A stretch of DNA of 64,000 nucleotides from Gynurincola endophyticus (GTDB lineage: Bacteria; Bacteroidota; Bacteroidia; Chitinophagales; Chitinophagaceae), in assembly GCF_003991195.1 (NCBI RefSeq), contig NZ_RCWL01000010.1, positions 86,913-150,912 of the forward strand, written 5' to 3'. Positions within the stretch are counted from its first letter, which is position 1. Each line of letters opens with the position of its first letter. Under the pieces are notes generated by a model. That model ran no database searches, was not told the DNA's origin, and saw only the letters and a program-made list of their open reading frames with translations. Below are positions 17,423 through 26,053 of the stretch, in pieces. Position numbers and translations under genes: made by a program.

Positions 17423-17579
17423 GTTAATAAAATTAATCATAATCAACTGTTTCAATGTGAAGCCGAATTGATTATTTTGCATGTTAAGTCAAAAAAACAA
17501 AGTTTTGTGAAATATTGTCCGGATTAGTTAAAATTCGGCACACATTTGTTTACATTTACAGTAATAAAACAATATTCGA

Positions 17580-18275
17580 ATGAATTGGTTCTTGCTACAA
17601 ATTAATAATGGTGATCCTTTACAGACAGCTACTACAGCTGCGCCTACTCCGACATCCATGAATGTAATGGAAATGCTGGCGCATGGCGGACCTTTAATGA
17701 TTCCTTTGGCTATTTTGTTTGTACTGGCTATTTTCTTCTTTTTTGAGCGCTTCATTGCTATTAAAAAAGCCAGTAACATTGATCCGAACTTCATGCATAT
17801 TATAAAGGATAACATTTATTCAGGCAATGTAACAGCTGCCCGTTCTATGGCCAGAAATACCCCTAATCCGGTGGCCAGAATGATCGATAAAGGGCTGCAA
17901 CGTATCGGTAAACCGATTGATGCCATCGAGAAAAGCATGGAGAATGTTGGTAAACTTGAAATCTATAAGTTAGAAAGAAATCTTTCAGTGCTATCATTGG
18001 TAGCTTCTATTGCTCCAATGTTCGGGTTCCTGGGAACCATTTTCGGAATGTTACAATTATTCTATAATATCAATGCTACCGGAGAGTTTACACCTTCGCA
18101 GATTGCCGGTGGTATTTATACAAAAATGATTACTTCGGCCGCCGGTTTAATTATTGGTATGTTATCATATGTGGCTTACAATTTCCTGAATGCACAAATC
18201 GATAAAACCACTAATAAAATGGAAGTAGCTTCTGCTGATTTTATAGATATTCTGCAAGAGCCGACCTCACGTTAA
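17580..18275 (+). CDS. MotA/TolQ/ExbB proton channel family protein
   Basis: Inner-membrane proton channel subunit that, with its ExbD partner, energises TonB or a Tol-like system. The 231-aa product has three membrane helices: about 33-55 (GGPLMIPLAILFVLAIFFFF), about 138-160 (LVASIAPMFGFLGTIFGML) and about 180-200 (AAGLIIGMLSYVAYNFL). The second contains the family's LGTIFGM motif. The ExbD/TolR gene follows after 26 bases. It could power the TonB receptor coded at 26-28 kb, but Bacteroidota often have several such systems. Confidence 0.9.
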   Translation: MNWFLLQINNGDPLQTATTAAPTPTSMNVMEMLAHGGPLMIPLAILFVLAIFFFFERFIAIKKASNIDPNFMHIIKDNIYSGNVTAARSMARNTPNPVARMIDKGLQRIGKPIDAIEKSMENVGKLEIYKLERNLSVLSLVASIAPMFGFLGTIFGMLQLFYNINATGEFTPSQIAGGIYTKMITSAAGLIIGMLSYVAYNFLNAQIDKTTNKMEVASADFIDILQEPTSR

Positions 18276-18301
18276 TACATTCACCTTTTAATGATTGAAG
18301 T

Positions 18302-18709
18302 ATGAATTTAAGAAAAAGGTTAAAAGGGCATTCTGAAATGCAGGCAGGAGCTTTGAATGATATCCTGTTCATCTTGCTGTTTTTCTTCCTGATTGTATCA
18401 ACGCTGGCTAACCCGAATGTTATTAAACTGGCACAACCAAAAGCTAAAAGTGATACGAAAGTTAATCAGACCGTAGTTGTAAATATCAAAACTGCAGGTG
18501 AATTTATCATTAATGGTAAAGCTTTACCGGCCGCTGAATTAAAAGCTTTCATGGAACCATTGGTATTGAAAGATACTACACAGGTAGCAACTATTGCTAT
18601 TAATGCCGATAAAACGATTCCTATTGAGGAAGTGGTAAATGTAATGAAAGTCGCAAGAGATTTAGGCGCCCGTTCAGTATTGATGGTTGACAAAACCGGC
18701 CAGCAATAA
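18302..18709 (+). CDS. ExbD/TolR biopolymer transport protein
   Basis: Stator partner of the ExbB-like protein. The 135-aa product has one N-terminal membrane helix (about 16-38) beginning with the essential Asp: LNDILFILLFFFLIVST. A periplasmic domain follows with INADKTIPIEEVVNVMKVARDLG, the usual ExbD/TolR end region, and VLMVDKTG. It is followed by a strong terminator, so the operon is exbB-exbD only; no tonB is present here. Confidence 0.92.
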   Translation: MNLRKRLKGHSEMQAGALNDILFILLFFFLIVSTLANPNVIKLAQPKAKSDTKVNQTVVVNIKTAGEFIINGKALPAAELKAFMEPLVLKDTTQVATIAINADKTIPIEEVVNVMKVARDLGARSVLMVDKTGQQ

Positions 18710-18741
18710 ACCTCCATAAATTTTATTAGTTTATAATAATA

Positions 18742-18793
18742 AAACAGGTATTAAGAAGAGTATTTTTATAACAACTCTTTTTAATACCTGTTT
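18742..18793. terminator. Terminator after exbB-exbD
   Basis: A long stem of about 19 bp (AAACAGGTATTAA...AAGAGT with ACTCTT...TTAATACCTGTTT) and a 12-base loop, T-rich on both sides; it may also serve the convergent DoxX gene. Confidence 0.85.
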
Positions 18794-18852
18794 CTTTATA
18801 CACAGAGCTACAATTAAATAGTATACTATTTGTAAAGTAATTTTTTCAGGTT

Positions 18853-19257
18853 TTATTCGTGAGCAGCCTGTAATTTAGCTACTGCCGTTAACTTTCTGTC
18901 TGACGGCCTGAAATACCAGGAAACAAACGTCAATACTAATAGTAAAAGTGGTCCGAATAAATCAATGAATGCATCACCGGATACTATATGTGAAATGATG
19001 GCGCCCGACATTACAAAAAAGAAGCCGGCATAGGCCCATTCTTTTAGCAAGGGAAACTTCGGAATAAGAATCGCAATCACTCCCAATAACTTCCAAATAC
19101 CCAGAATGGTAAGAAAGTAGGCAGGATATCCTAGTCCGACAGATGTTTTATCCACCTCTTCCTGCATTTGAATTAACTGAACGATACCTGTAGATAACAT
19201 TCCTAATGCCAGCCAGGCGGTAGCAATCCAATAAATGATTTTGTTACGTTTTGTCAT
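18853..19257 (-). CDS. DoxX-like small membrane protein
   Basis: The 134-aa product has four predicted membrane helices (about 8-28, 45-65, 72-92, 96-114) and the DoxX-like pattern PAYFLTILGIWKLLGVIAIL with a following GFFFVMSGAI. Function of this group is poorly known; members are linked to redox or electron transport. It is the third gene of an ArsR-SRPBCC-DoxX operon, a gene set seen repeatedly in Bacteroidota, in which the regulator controls its own operon. Confidence 0.82.
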   Translation of the reverse strand: MTKRNKIIYWIATAWLALGMLSTGIVQLIQMQEEVDKTSVGLGYPAYFLTILGIWKLLGVIAILIPKFPLLKEWAYAGFFFVMSGAIISHIVSGDAFIDLFGPLLLLVLTFVSWYFRPSDRKLTAVAKLQAAHE

Positions 19258-19263
19258 AGTTGA

Positions 19264-19728
19264 TTATTTTAACCGGGTTACAATTTCCTGTAAACGATCA
19301 TGTGCCATATTAAGACCATAAGCAAACGGCATTTTTAATAACTCGTCTCTGAAGGATACAGATTTAAATACAATCTGCATGGTTACCCTACTTGAATTTT
19401 CAGACAATGATGTAAACTCAAAAAATTCAAGTTGTATCGGAAAGGCTGAATTTTCCATTTCAAAAGTGCGTGTGATTTTTTCGTTTGAAACAAACTCAAG
19501 AATTACTCCGTTAGCACTGAAAACTACGTTACCGTCATAAGAAGTTTCGTAACGCCAGCTACCGTGTTTCTTGTTTTCCAGTTTTAATACCTTGGTACCC
19601 ATCCATTGTTCTACAATGTCAGCATCTTCATAGGCTTTAAAAAGTAATTCTAACGGTAAGTCAAAGTCACGGGTAATAACCAGCTCCTGTTTGCCTTCTT
19701 CGGCATGGATTTTTGTTTTTTGCTCCAC
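19264..19728 (-). CDS. SRPBCC (AHSA1-like) lipid-binding-fold protein
   Basis: The 154-aa product has the START/SRPBCC pattern: ITRDFDLPLELLFKAYEDADIVEQWMGTK at the start, SWRYET and FEMENSAFPIQLEFFEF strands in the middle, and a C-terminal helix after MPFAYGLNMAHDRLQ. Such AHSA1-domain proteins bind small hydrophobic ligands in a deep cavity; the ligand here is unknown. It starts two bases after the ArsR gene ends and stops six bases before DoxX, so it is translated in one operon. Confidence 0.87.
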   Translation of the reverse strand: MEQKTKIHAEEGKQELVITRDFDLPLELLFKAYEDADIVEQWMGTKVLKLENKKHGSWRYETSYDGNVVFSANGVILEFVSNEKITRTFEMENSAFPIQLEFFEFTSLSENSSRVTMQIVFKSVSFRDELLKMPFAYGLNMAHDRLQEIVTRLK

Positions 19729-19729
19729 T

Positions 19730-20050
19730 TTATTGAGGTTTATAATTTTTCATAATAGATTCCAGTTTGTTAAATCGGTCATCCCACATCTTTCGGAAAG
19801 GTTCAATAAAATCAGCGATTTCTTTCATCTTCTGCGGATTCAGGTGGTAATAAACTTCCCGGCCATTTTGTTCCTGCTGAAGTAGTTCGCATTCGGTGAG
19901 TATTTGCAAATGCTTCGAAACGGTTGGACGAGCCGTATTGAAATTGGAAGCAATCGCACCGGCCGTCATCGATTGTGTTGCTACCAATAATAAGATCGCC
20001 CTCCGGGTGGGATCGGCTATCGCCTGAAATACATCGCGTCTTAAATTCAT
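19730..20050 (-). CDS. ArsR-family winged-helix repressor
   Basis: DNA-binding repressor expected to control its own operon. The 106-aa product has the compact winged-helix fold: [14 protein letters not shown] (helices 1-2), [11 protein letters not shown], the recognition helix [13 protein letters not shown], and the wing [15 protein letters not shown]. The metal-sensing ELCVCDL box of arsenic sensors is absent; it belongs to the group paired with SRPBCC genes, whose inducers are unknown. The upstream region has a matching palindromic operator between the promoter elements. Confidence 0.92.
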   Translation of the reverse strand: MNLRRDVFQAIADPTRRAILLLVATQSMTAGAIASNFNTARPTVSKHLQILTECELLQQEQNGREVYYHLNPQKMKEIADFIEPFRKMWDDRFNKLESIMKNYKPQ

Positions 20051-20106
20051 ACTGCTGCTTTTTAAATAGAAAAAGAATGCATCAGCTGCATATAGGTTAT
20101 ATATGA

Positions 20107-20150
20107 AGTCATTTGGCTACAAATATATGCGTAGTTATTTGGCTACGCAA
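20107..20150 (-). promoter_or_regulatory. Promoter and operator of the arsR-SRPBCC-doxX operon
   Basis: On the minus strand TTG at 20150-20148 and TATATTTG at 20127-20120 are 20 bases apart, an ideal Bacteroidota promoter. A palindrome TGCGTAG-n8-CTACGCA (20128-20149) fills the gap between them. A direct repeat of AGT(C/T)ATTTGGCTAC at 20107-20120 and 20133-20146 (26-base period) spans the start site. Repressor bound here would block RNA polymerase. Confidence 0.72.
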
Positions 20151-20249
20151 TTTTTTTGCAAGATTTTTTAGAAATATTTTGCCATCTGTGTCTGGCAGGT
20201 AGGAGACTCGAAAGCAGTTAGTTGATAATCAGAAGATAGTAGGTTCTTT

Positions 20250-21098
20250 TTATGATAACCGGGCTTTGATCATTCTCTCTTTACCCTGGAAATCTTTTTT
20301 GATAATGACGGTTTGGTATCCCTCCAATTCAAATGCCTGACGTGTTTCTGCACCCAGGTCTTCATGGATTTCTATATATACTGCCCCGTTTTCTTTGAGG
20401 TATTTTTTTCCGAATCGGGCAAGTTGATGGTAAAAAATAAGTGGCTCTTCATCGGCTACAAACAATGCGATAGAGGGTTCGTGTTCAGTTACCTGTGCAA
20501 TCATACCGGCTTTTTCTGATTGTGGGATATAAGGCGGATTAGAAACAAGAATATCAATAGGTTGCCATTCATATTGTTCCCACGATAGAAAATCGCGGTG
20601 CAGAAATGTAATTTCAGCCGACAGGTCTGTTGCATTCCGACGGGCAATGGCGATAGCGCGATCACTGATATCTACCGATTGAACCGTAGCATTGGGCAGT
20701 GTAACTTTTAAACTGACAGGTATACAGCCTGAGCCTGTTCCTATATCCAATATATCAATAGGTTTATTAACCGCATCCTTCACAATCCAGTCTACCAGTT
20801 CTTCTGTTTCCGGACGGGGAATTAAAACACCTTCCTGTACATAAAAACGGTGTCCGTAAAAATAAGCTTCACCTAAAACATATTGAACCGGCCGATAAGT
20901 GAGCAAATCATTTAAGTACTGATCAAATAGTTGCGTCTGTTCTGTTGAAAGCAGGTGTGTTTCTTTCACTAACCGGTCTATTCGTGAAAGTCCGGTCAGC
21001 GATTCCATTACCCAATTGGTAATATTCAGAGCCTCTTGCGGCTCATAGATTGTTACCAATTTTTCTTTCAGTTTTGTTTGAGCATTTTTGATCGTCAT
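20250..21098 (-). CDS. prmC: Release-factor glutamine methyltransferase
   Basis: Methylates the Gln of the GGQ motif in peptide chain release factors. The 282-aa product has the N-terminal helical domain (1-75, with YLNDLLTYRPVQYVLGEAYFYG and VLIPRPETEELV), the SAM motif ILDIGTGSGCIPVSL, VDISDRAIAIARRN and the catalytic NPPYIPQSE. The start ATG 21096-21098 lies four bases after a TATTTTTG box. It diverges from ribD. Relevance to TGA termination: this enzyme modifies RF1 and RF2. Confidence 0.95.
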   Translation of the reverse strand: MTIKNAQTKLKEKLVTIYEPQEALNITNWVMESLTGLSRIDRLVKETHLLSTEQTQLFDQYLNDLLTYRPVQYVLGEAYFYGHRFYVQEGVLIPRPETEELVDWIVKDAVNKPIDILDIGTGSGCIPVSLKVTLPNATVQSVDISDRAIAIARRNATDLSAEITFLHRDFLSWEQYEWQPIDILVSNPPYIPQSEKAGMIAQVTEHEPSIALFVADEEPLIFYHQLARFGKKYLKENGAVYIEIHEDLGAETRQAFELEGYQTVIIKKDFQGKERMIKARLS

Positions 21099-21102
21099 AT
21101 TA

Positions 21103-21138
21103 CAAAAATACGAATGCCATTTGAAATGAATATATTTG
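21103..21138. promoter_or_regulatory. Divergent -7 boxes for prmC and ribD
   Basis: Minus-strand TATTTTTG (21110-21103) and plus-strand TATATTTG (21131-21138) both fit TAnnTTTG. They end only four and eight bases before the respective ATG codons, so both messages may have almost no leader. I could not find convincing -33 elements. Confidence 0.4.
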
Positions 21139-21146
21139 CACCACTA

Positions 21147-22211
21147 ATGAATATCAGCGAAACAGATATTGTTTATATGTATCGATGCCTCGAGTTGGCA
21201 CAGAGGGGCCGGGGGATGGTGGCTCCCAACCCGATGGTTGGGGCGGTACTCGTGTATGATAACCGTATTATAGGTGAAGGCTATCATGAAGTATATGGGA
21301 AGGCGCATGCTGAGGTAAATTGTATCAGATCGGTAGCTGATAATGACAAACAGTTGATTAGCAGTTCAACTTTATATGTTAGTCTGGAGCCTTGCGCGCA
21401 TTACGGAAAAACGCCTCCTTGTGCAGACCTGATTATTGAACAAAAAATTCCGAAGGTAGTAATCGGTTGTACCGATTCGTTTGATCAGGTAAATGGAAAA
21501 GGTGTTGAAAAGTTATTAGCTGCAGGCATTGAGGTAATCATTGGTGTGCTGGAAAAAGAAGCTGTTGACCTGAATAAACGTTTTTTTACATTTCATCAGA
21601 AAAAGTGTCCATATATCATTTTGAAATGGGCTCAGACTGCCGATGCGCTGATCGGAAGGGAAAGTAATGAACGTTTGATGATTTCAGGAGCTGCAACTCA
21701 GCTATTGGTGCATCAATGGAGGAGCGATGAACAGGCAATTTTAGTGGGTACCAATACTGCTATTAAAGACAATCCACAACTGACCGACAGGTATTTTAAC
21801 AGAAGACAGCCGATTAGAATTGTATTGGATAAAACCTTAAAAATTCCTTCCGGCCACTATGTTATGAATGCCACTGCGATAACGTATATTATGAATGAGA
21901 TGGTCGAAAAAAAGGAAGGTCATCTTCATTGGATAAAAATCAAAGACTGGAGCCTGCAATCATTATTAAAGAAGTGGTATGAACTGAATATACAATCGAT
22001 TATGGTAGAAGGAGGGGCTGCTTTATTAAATGATTTTATCCGACAGAAGTGTTGGGATGAGATAAGAGTGATAGAAAACAAAAATATAAATACTACTATA
22101 AAAGACGGTATCCGTGCCCCGGTACTTCCAGGCGTACGATTACAGTCATCTATTTCTATCGAAGACGACAAAATAAATACTTATGTTCCTTTAGAAAAGC
22201 AGGCTGAATAA
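21147..22211 (+). CDS. ribD: Bifunctional riboflavin deaminase/reductase
   Basis: Catalyses the second and third steps of riboflavin synthesis: deamination of the pyrimidine, then NADPH reduction of the ribose. ATG 21147 is preferred because MNISETDIVYMYRCLELA lines up with the family; the frame is open upstream to 21036. The 354-aa product has the deaminase zinc motifs HAEVNCI and EPCAHYGKTPPCAD, the PNPMVGAVLV block, and a reductase domain from about 150 with KWAQTADALIGR, RSDEQAILVGTNTA and VEGGAALLNDFI. It overlaps YigZ by one base (TAATG). Confidence 0.93.
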   Translation: MNISETDIVYMYRCLELAQRGRGMVAPNPMVGAVLVYDNRIIGEGYHEVYGKAHAEVNCIRSVADNDKQLISSSTLYVSLEPCAHYGKTPPCADLIIEQKIPKVVIGCTDSFDQVNGKGVEKLLAAGIEVIIGVLEKEAVDLNKRFFTFHQKKCPYIILKWAQTADALIGRESNERLMISGAATQLLVHQWRSDEQAILVGTNTAIKDNPQLTDRYFNRRQPIRIVLDKTLKIPSGHYVMNATAITYIMNEMVEKKEGHLHWIKIKDWSLQSLLKKWYELNIQSIMVEGGAALLNDFIRQKCWDEIRVIENKNINTTIKDGIRAPVLPGVRLQSSISIEDDKINTYVPLEKQAE

Positions 22212-22819
22212 TGTTAGATCAAGAGTTTTATTATACCATAGAGCAAAATGCATATACAGAGTTCAAAGACAGGGGCTCGAAGTTTTTGTCGTATGCATTT
22301 CCGGTTACGAGAGTAGAGGATTTTAAGAAATGTTTAGAACAGGTAAAAAAAGAGCATCCCAAAGCAACGCATCATTGTTTTGCTTATCGTTTAGGGTTAG
22401 ACATGAATAATTACCGGGTGAGTGATGATGGCGAGCCATCGGGTACTGCGGGGAAGCCTATATTAGGACAAATAGATTCAAAGCAGCTAACGAATGTATT
22501 AATAGTGGTGGTAAGGTATTTTGGAGGAACTTTACTGGGGGTTCCGGGGTTAATTAATGCCTACAAGAACGGAGCGGCTTTGGTGTTGCAGGTTACACCT
22601 ATTATACAAAAGCCTATTGAAATTACTTATGATATTCAGTTTGATTATACACAGATGAATGAAATTATGATGGTGGTAAAGCAAACGAACTGTACGGTGA
22701 TTTCGCAGGAGATGATGTTGTTTTGTAATTTGCGCGTAGGTGTACCAAAAGGAAGGGTGGAGGAAGTATTGTACCGCTTAGGTGATATCCGTAATATAGA
22801 AGTGAAAAAAGTTGGTTGA
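22211..22819 (+). CDS. YigZ/IMPACT family protein
   Basis: The 202-aa product matches the YigZ/IMPACT family: an N-terminal domain with EFKDRGSKFLSYAFPV, HHCFAYRLG, VSDDGEPSGTAGKPIL and VVVRYFGGTLLGVPGLINAY, then a small C-terminal domain of alternating strands. The eukaryotic homologue regulates Gcn2; bacterial function is uncertain, possibly in translation. It overlaps the ribD stop. It ends with TGA, one of only two TGA stops I found among the intact genes of this window. Confidence 0.9.
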   Translation: MLDQEFYYTIEQNAYTEFKDRGSKFLSYAFPVTRVEDFKKCLEQVKKEHPKATHHCFAYRLGLDMNNYRVSDDGEPSGTAGKPILGQIDSKQLTNVLIVVVRYFGGTLLGVPGLINAYKNGAALVLQVTPIIQKPIEITYDIQFDYTQMNEIMMVVKQTNCTVISQEMMLFCNLRVGVPKGRVEEVLYRLGDIRNIEVKKVG

Positions 22820-22992
22820 TACTCTGATAATCTTTTTCAATAGAAAATACGTATAAATATAAAATGGAGTTTTATTATCCATTTTAATTTACTAAAGGAG
22901 TATAGTGAAAAAGAAATTTGTTACGGCGGATTGATTTCCGCAATAAAGAAAATTTTGAACCGGTTTAATCTAACTGCCAGAATAAAACGTAT
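22820..22992. other. Intergenic stretch without a recognisable gene
   Basis: AT-rich sequence with a weak hairpin at 22861-22885 (AAAATGGA/TCCATTTT) that may end YigZ transcripts. A nine-codon GTG frame at 22904 with an AAAGGAG in front is too short to call. Nothing else is supportable. Confidence 0.5.
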
Positions 22993-23028
22993 AAAATAGA
23001 AAGGAGTCTTGAGACTCCTTTCTATTTT
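22993..23028. terminator. Strong hairpin between YigZ and the hbd-like gene
   Basis: A perfect 16-bp stem with TTGA loop and A/T flanks. It lies 174 bases past the YigZ stop and about 70 bases past the stop of the convergent dehydrogenase gene. Confidence 0.88.
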
Positions 23029-23098
23029 ATAAAAACAAGTTTTTTATACTCAGATATTTCACTATTTCCCGGAGCACGATCTTATACTGTGCTGCCAT

Positions 23099-23998
23099 TT
23101 ATGCTTTTCTAAATCTTCCGGAAACGACCAACTCTTTTGATCCCTTTTCATATTTATAAAATCCTTCGCCCGATTTTGCACCTAAATAACCGGCAGTCAC
23201 CATGTTGGTAAGCAAAGGACAAGGTGCGTATTTCGGATTACCAAATCCTTCATGTAATACATTCAGAATTGAATAACAAACATCCAGTCCGATAAAATCT
23301 GCTAATTGTAATGGCCCCATCGGATGTGCCATTCCTAATTTCATGATCGTATCGATTTCTTCTACTCCTGCAACCCCTTCATACAACGAATAAATGGCTT
23401 CGTTGATCATAGGCATTAAAATTCTGTTGGCTACAAAACCAGGGTAATCGTTGGCTTCGGCGGGAATTTTTCCTAATTGTTTACTGAGAGCAACAATTGT
23501 TTTTGATACTTCGGCAGTAGTAGCATAACCGTTTATTACTTCTACTAATTTCATTACCGGTACAGGATTCATAAAGTGCATCCCGATTACTTTGCCGGGA
23601 CGTTTTGTTACAGCGGCAATTTTAGTAATGGAAATAGAAGACGTATTGGTAGCTAAGATGGCATTTTCAGGTGCATGGGCATCAATTTCCTGAAAAATTT
23701 TAAGTTTGAGTGCTACATTCTCTGTAGCTGCTTCTACTACTAAATCTGCTTGTTGAACGCCTTTGGCTATTGCTGTTTCAGTAGTGATATTAGCGAGCGC
23801 CTGGGTCTTACCGGCTTCAGTTAAAATTCCTTTTGTGATCTGACGATCCAGGTTCTTTCCGATAGTTTCCAGCGCTTTTTTCAATTGGTCTGCGTTCACG
23901 TCAATTAATTGAACGGTGAATCCGCTTTGAGCAAATACGTGTGCGATTCCATTTCCCATGGTACCCGCACCGATGACAGCAACGTTTTTAATATCCAT
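23099..23998 (-). CDS. 3-hydroxybutyryl-CoA dehydrogenase
   Basis: NAD-dependent oxidation of 3-hydroxyacyl-CoA to 3-ketoacyl-CoA. ATG 23996-23998 puts VAVIGAGTMGNGIAHVFAQSG directly at the N-terminus. The 299-aa product has this NAD fold, the catalytic GMHFMNPVPVMKLVEVI, VANRILMPMINEAI and MKLGMAHPMGPLQLADFIGLD of the dimerisation domain. Length fits single-domain Hbd/PaaH enzymes (about 285-300), not the fused FadB type. With glutaryl-CoA dehydrogenase at 41 kb it could carry carbon from lysine or tryptophan breakdown toward acetoacetyl-CoA. Confidence 0.92.
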   Translation of the reverse strand: MDIKNVAVIGAGTMGNGIAHVFAQSGFTVQLIDVNADQLKKALETIGKNLDRQITKGILTEAGKTQALANITTETAIAKGVQQADLVVEAATENVALKLKIFQEIDAHAPENAILATNTSSISITKIAAVTKRPGKVIGMHFMNPVPVMKLVEVINGYATTAEVSKTIVALSKQLGKIPAEANDYPGFVANRILMPMINEAIYSLYEGVAGVEEIDTIMKLGMAHPMGPLQLADFIGLDVCYSILNVLHEGFGNPKYAPCPLLTNMVTAGYLGAKSGEGFYKYEKGSKELVVSGRFRKA

Positions 23999-24031
23999 AA
24001 TTCCGATTATTTCATTTCTCAAAAAAACAAA

Positions 24032-24055
24032 AAAAGTAGGGATGACCCTACTTTT
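24032..24055 (-). terminator. Terminator of the carboxypeptidase-like gene
   Basis: Stem AAAAGTAGGG/CCCTACTTTT with ATGA loop, just past the stop at 24059 on the minus strand. Confidence 0.85.
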
Positions 24056-24058
24056 GAA

Positions 24059-24688
24059 TTAATTATTCTTAAAATCTCCCCGTTTCCATGCTTTGATGAA
24101 CTCATTCCATGCAAAGGGGTTAAATATGTTTTGAGGCGGTGCCTGACCGGTATAACGGGCTTTTTGAGCCCCCTGACGCATAAATTGATTCGTCGCTTCG
24201 GTTCCATCCATCGGCATTCCACGCGATAACACACGCCGGCGCGTTTCATCCGTGTTTTTCCGGGCGATTTCAGTAGCGTCGTCTGGCATCTCCATGTTGA
24301 CGAAGTCGCGTTCAAACTGCTCCCTGGTAGGCCGGGGGCGGATAATGGTCGCTGCCAGCATTTGGGCATCAGTAACCATTAATTGAATCATACTATGATA
24401 ATTTCCCTCCAAATCAGGAGGAATTCTCACAGTTTTGGGCTTGAAACCGATTGAGGTGAATTCGATACTATCTCCTTTTAAAGCTACAATCGAAAAAACA
24501 CCCTGGTCGTTTGTAATAGTACCCCTGTTTTGTCCTTTAATGAACACGGTAACTGCCGGAATACCCTCCAAACTATCTGCGGTCATAACAATACCGTAAA
24601 TCTGCACAACAGAATCCTTAAATTTTTCAAACTGTGCACTAGCCGCAAAAGGCGTCAAAATCAATAGAAAAAGTATAATTCGCTTCAT
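24059..24688 (-). CDS. Exported carboxypeptidase-like regulatory-domain protein
   Basis: The 209-aa product has a signal peptide (cleavage after AASA near 19) and one CarboxypepD_reg-like beta-sandwich (about 28-105): YGIVMTADSLEGIPAVTVFIK, RGTITNDQGVFSI, DSIEFTSIGFKPKTV. The second half is charged and rich in Met, Arg and Asn with no domain I know. Domains of this type head TonB receptors and surface proteins in Bacteroidota. Alone, this is probably a periplasmic or surface accessory protein; its partner is unknown. Confidence 0.78.
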   Translation of the reverse strand: MKRIILFLLILTPFAASAQFEKFKDSVVQIYGIVMTADSLEGIPAVTVFIKGQNRGTITNDQGVFSIVALKGDSIEFTSIGFKPKTVRIPPDLEGNYHSMIQLMVTDAQMLAATIIRPRPTREQFERDFVNMEMPDDATEIARKNTDETRRRVLSRGMPMDGTEATNQFMRQGAQKARYTGQAPPQNIFNPFAWNEFIKAWKRGDFKNN

Positions 24689-24791
24689 TAATTCAAATAT
24701 ACGACCTAAGAAAATAATTGTTTCAACAAAATACAGCTTTGATCCGTTAATTTTACAGTAAATTATTTCATTTTAACAAAACTATTGGTAA

Positions 24792-25886
24792 ATGACCCAA
24801 GAGAAAATACTCGCAGCACTGAGTCATGTACAGGAACCGGACCTCGGAAAAGACATTGTAACGCTGAACATGGTGAAAGATATTGTAATTGACGGAAACA
24901 AAGTTTCATTCACCGTTGTACTTACAACACCCGCTTGTCCGATGAAAGATATGATCAACATGGCTTGCGTGAATGCAGTAAAACTAATGGTCAATAAAGA
25001 GGCTGAGGTAACGGTTAATTTTACTGCGAATACCAGTTCTAACAGAGTTGATCCCGGACAGGTTCTTCCAAAAGTTAAGAATATTATTGCCGTTGTGAGT
25101 GGTAAAGGTGGAGTAGGAAAAAGTACCGTTTCAGCAAATCTTGCCCTTGCACTGGCGAATAATGGTGCAAAAGTAGGGTTGATGGACGCTGATATCTACG
25201 GTCCGAGCGTACCTATCATGTTTGGTGTGCGCGGTCAGCGCCCGATGATGATGAATACCGGCGAAGCAAAAGGAAAAATCGTTCCGATCGAACGTTTCGG
25301 ATTAAAATTAATGAGTATCGGGTTGCTGGTAGATGAAAAAGATGCGGTTGTTTGGCGTGGCCCTATGGCATCAAGTGCCATCCGCCAGTTTGTTACAGAT
25401 GTATTCTGGGATGAATTGGATTATCTTGTCATTGATATGCCCCCCGGTACCGGAGATATTCACCTGACACTGCTGCAATTAGTGCCTGTTACCGGTATTG
25501 TAGTAGTAACAACTCCTCAGGATGTTGCCCTGGCCGACGCTAAAAAAGCAATCGCTATGTTCGGTCAATCACAGGTAAACGTACCCATTATTGGTATTGT
25601 AGAAAATATGAGCTATTTCGCTATTCCTGAATTACCTGACCGCAAATTCTATATTTTCGGAAAAGAAGGTGGAAAAAAACTGGCTGAAGAGTATGAAATT
25701 CCTTTCTTAGGACAAATTCCGTTAGTGGAAACTATCCGTGAAGGAGGAGATATTGGTGTTCCGATTATGATGACCGATGAAGCCATTACAAAAACGGCAT
25801 TTGAAAGTTTTGCCGCCACTGCAGCCAGAAGTATTTCGATGAATAATGCAAAAGTAAAAAGAAGCACAGTAGCAGAAACCGTATAA
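24792..25886 (+). CDS. Mrp/ApbC-type iron-sulfur cluster carrier ATPase
   Basis: Carries Fe-S clusters to apo-proteins. The 364-aa product begins with a MIP18-type domain (1-80: LSHVQEPDLGKDIVTLNMV, TTPACPMKDMI), then the ParA-like ATPase with the deviant Walker A VVSGKGGVGKSTVSANLA near 102, DADIYGPSVP, DMPPGTGDIHLTL and GIVENMSYF. The usual CxxC cluster-binding pair after the last block is not present: the sequence after SYF reads AIPELPDRKF, so cluster binding may differ or use other residues. It is a single gene with a terminator behind it. Confidence 0.9.
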   Translation: MTQEKILAALSHVQEPDLGKDIVTLNMVKDIVIDGNKVSFTVVLTTPACPMKDMINMACVNAVKLMVNKEAEVTVNFTANTSSNRVDPGQVLPKVKNIIAVVSGKGGVGKSTVSANLALALANNGAKVGLMDADIYGPSVPIMFGVRGQRPMMMNTGEAKGKIVPIERFGLKLMSIGLLVDEKDAVVWRGPMASSAIRQFVTDVFWDELDYLVIDMPPGTGDIHLTLLQLVPVTGIVVVTTPQDVALADAKKAIAMFGQSQVNVPIIGIVENMSYFAIPELPDRKFYIFGKEGGKKLAEEYEIPFLGQIPLVETIREGGDIGVPIMMTDEAITKTAFESFAATAARSISMNNAKVKRSTVAETV

Positions 25887-25909
25887 ACGGTACTGCACAG
25901 AAAATAATA

Positions 25910-25942
25910 AAGCCCTCTGGAAATAACTATTTCAGAGGGCTT
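25910..25942 (+). terminator. Terminator after the Mrp gene
   Basis: Stem AAGCCCTCTG/CAGAGGGCTT with a 13-base loop, followed by TTTTATAT. Confidence 0.88.
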
Positions 25943-26053
25943 TTATATGAAGGGATTGATAAACAGAATGAATAAACCTTATCTTATTAAGATACGATTT
26001 TTTTCGCACATCTCCAAATAAGCGTTCCACACAATAAAAACTACACTTTTTTA

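Noticed and set aside
22904..22935. Nine-codon GTG frame after YigZ with a good ribosome-site-like AAAGGAG
   Set aside because: Too short and without any supporting pattern.
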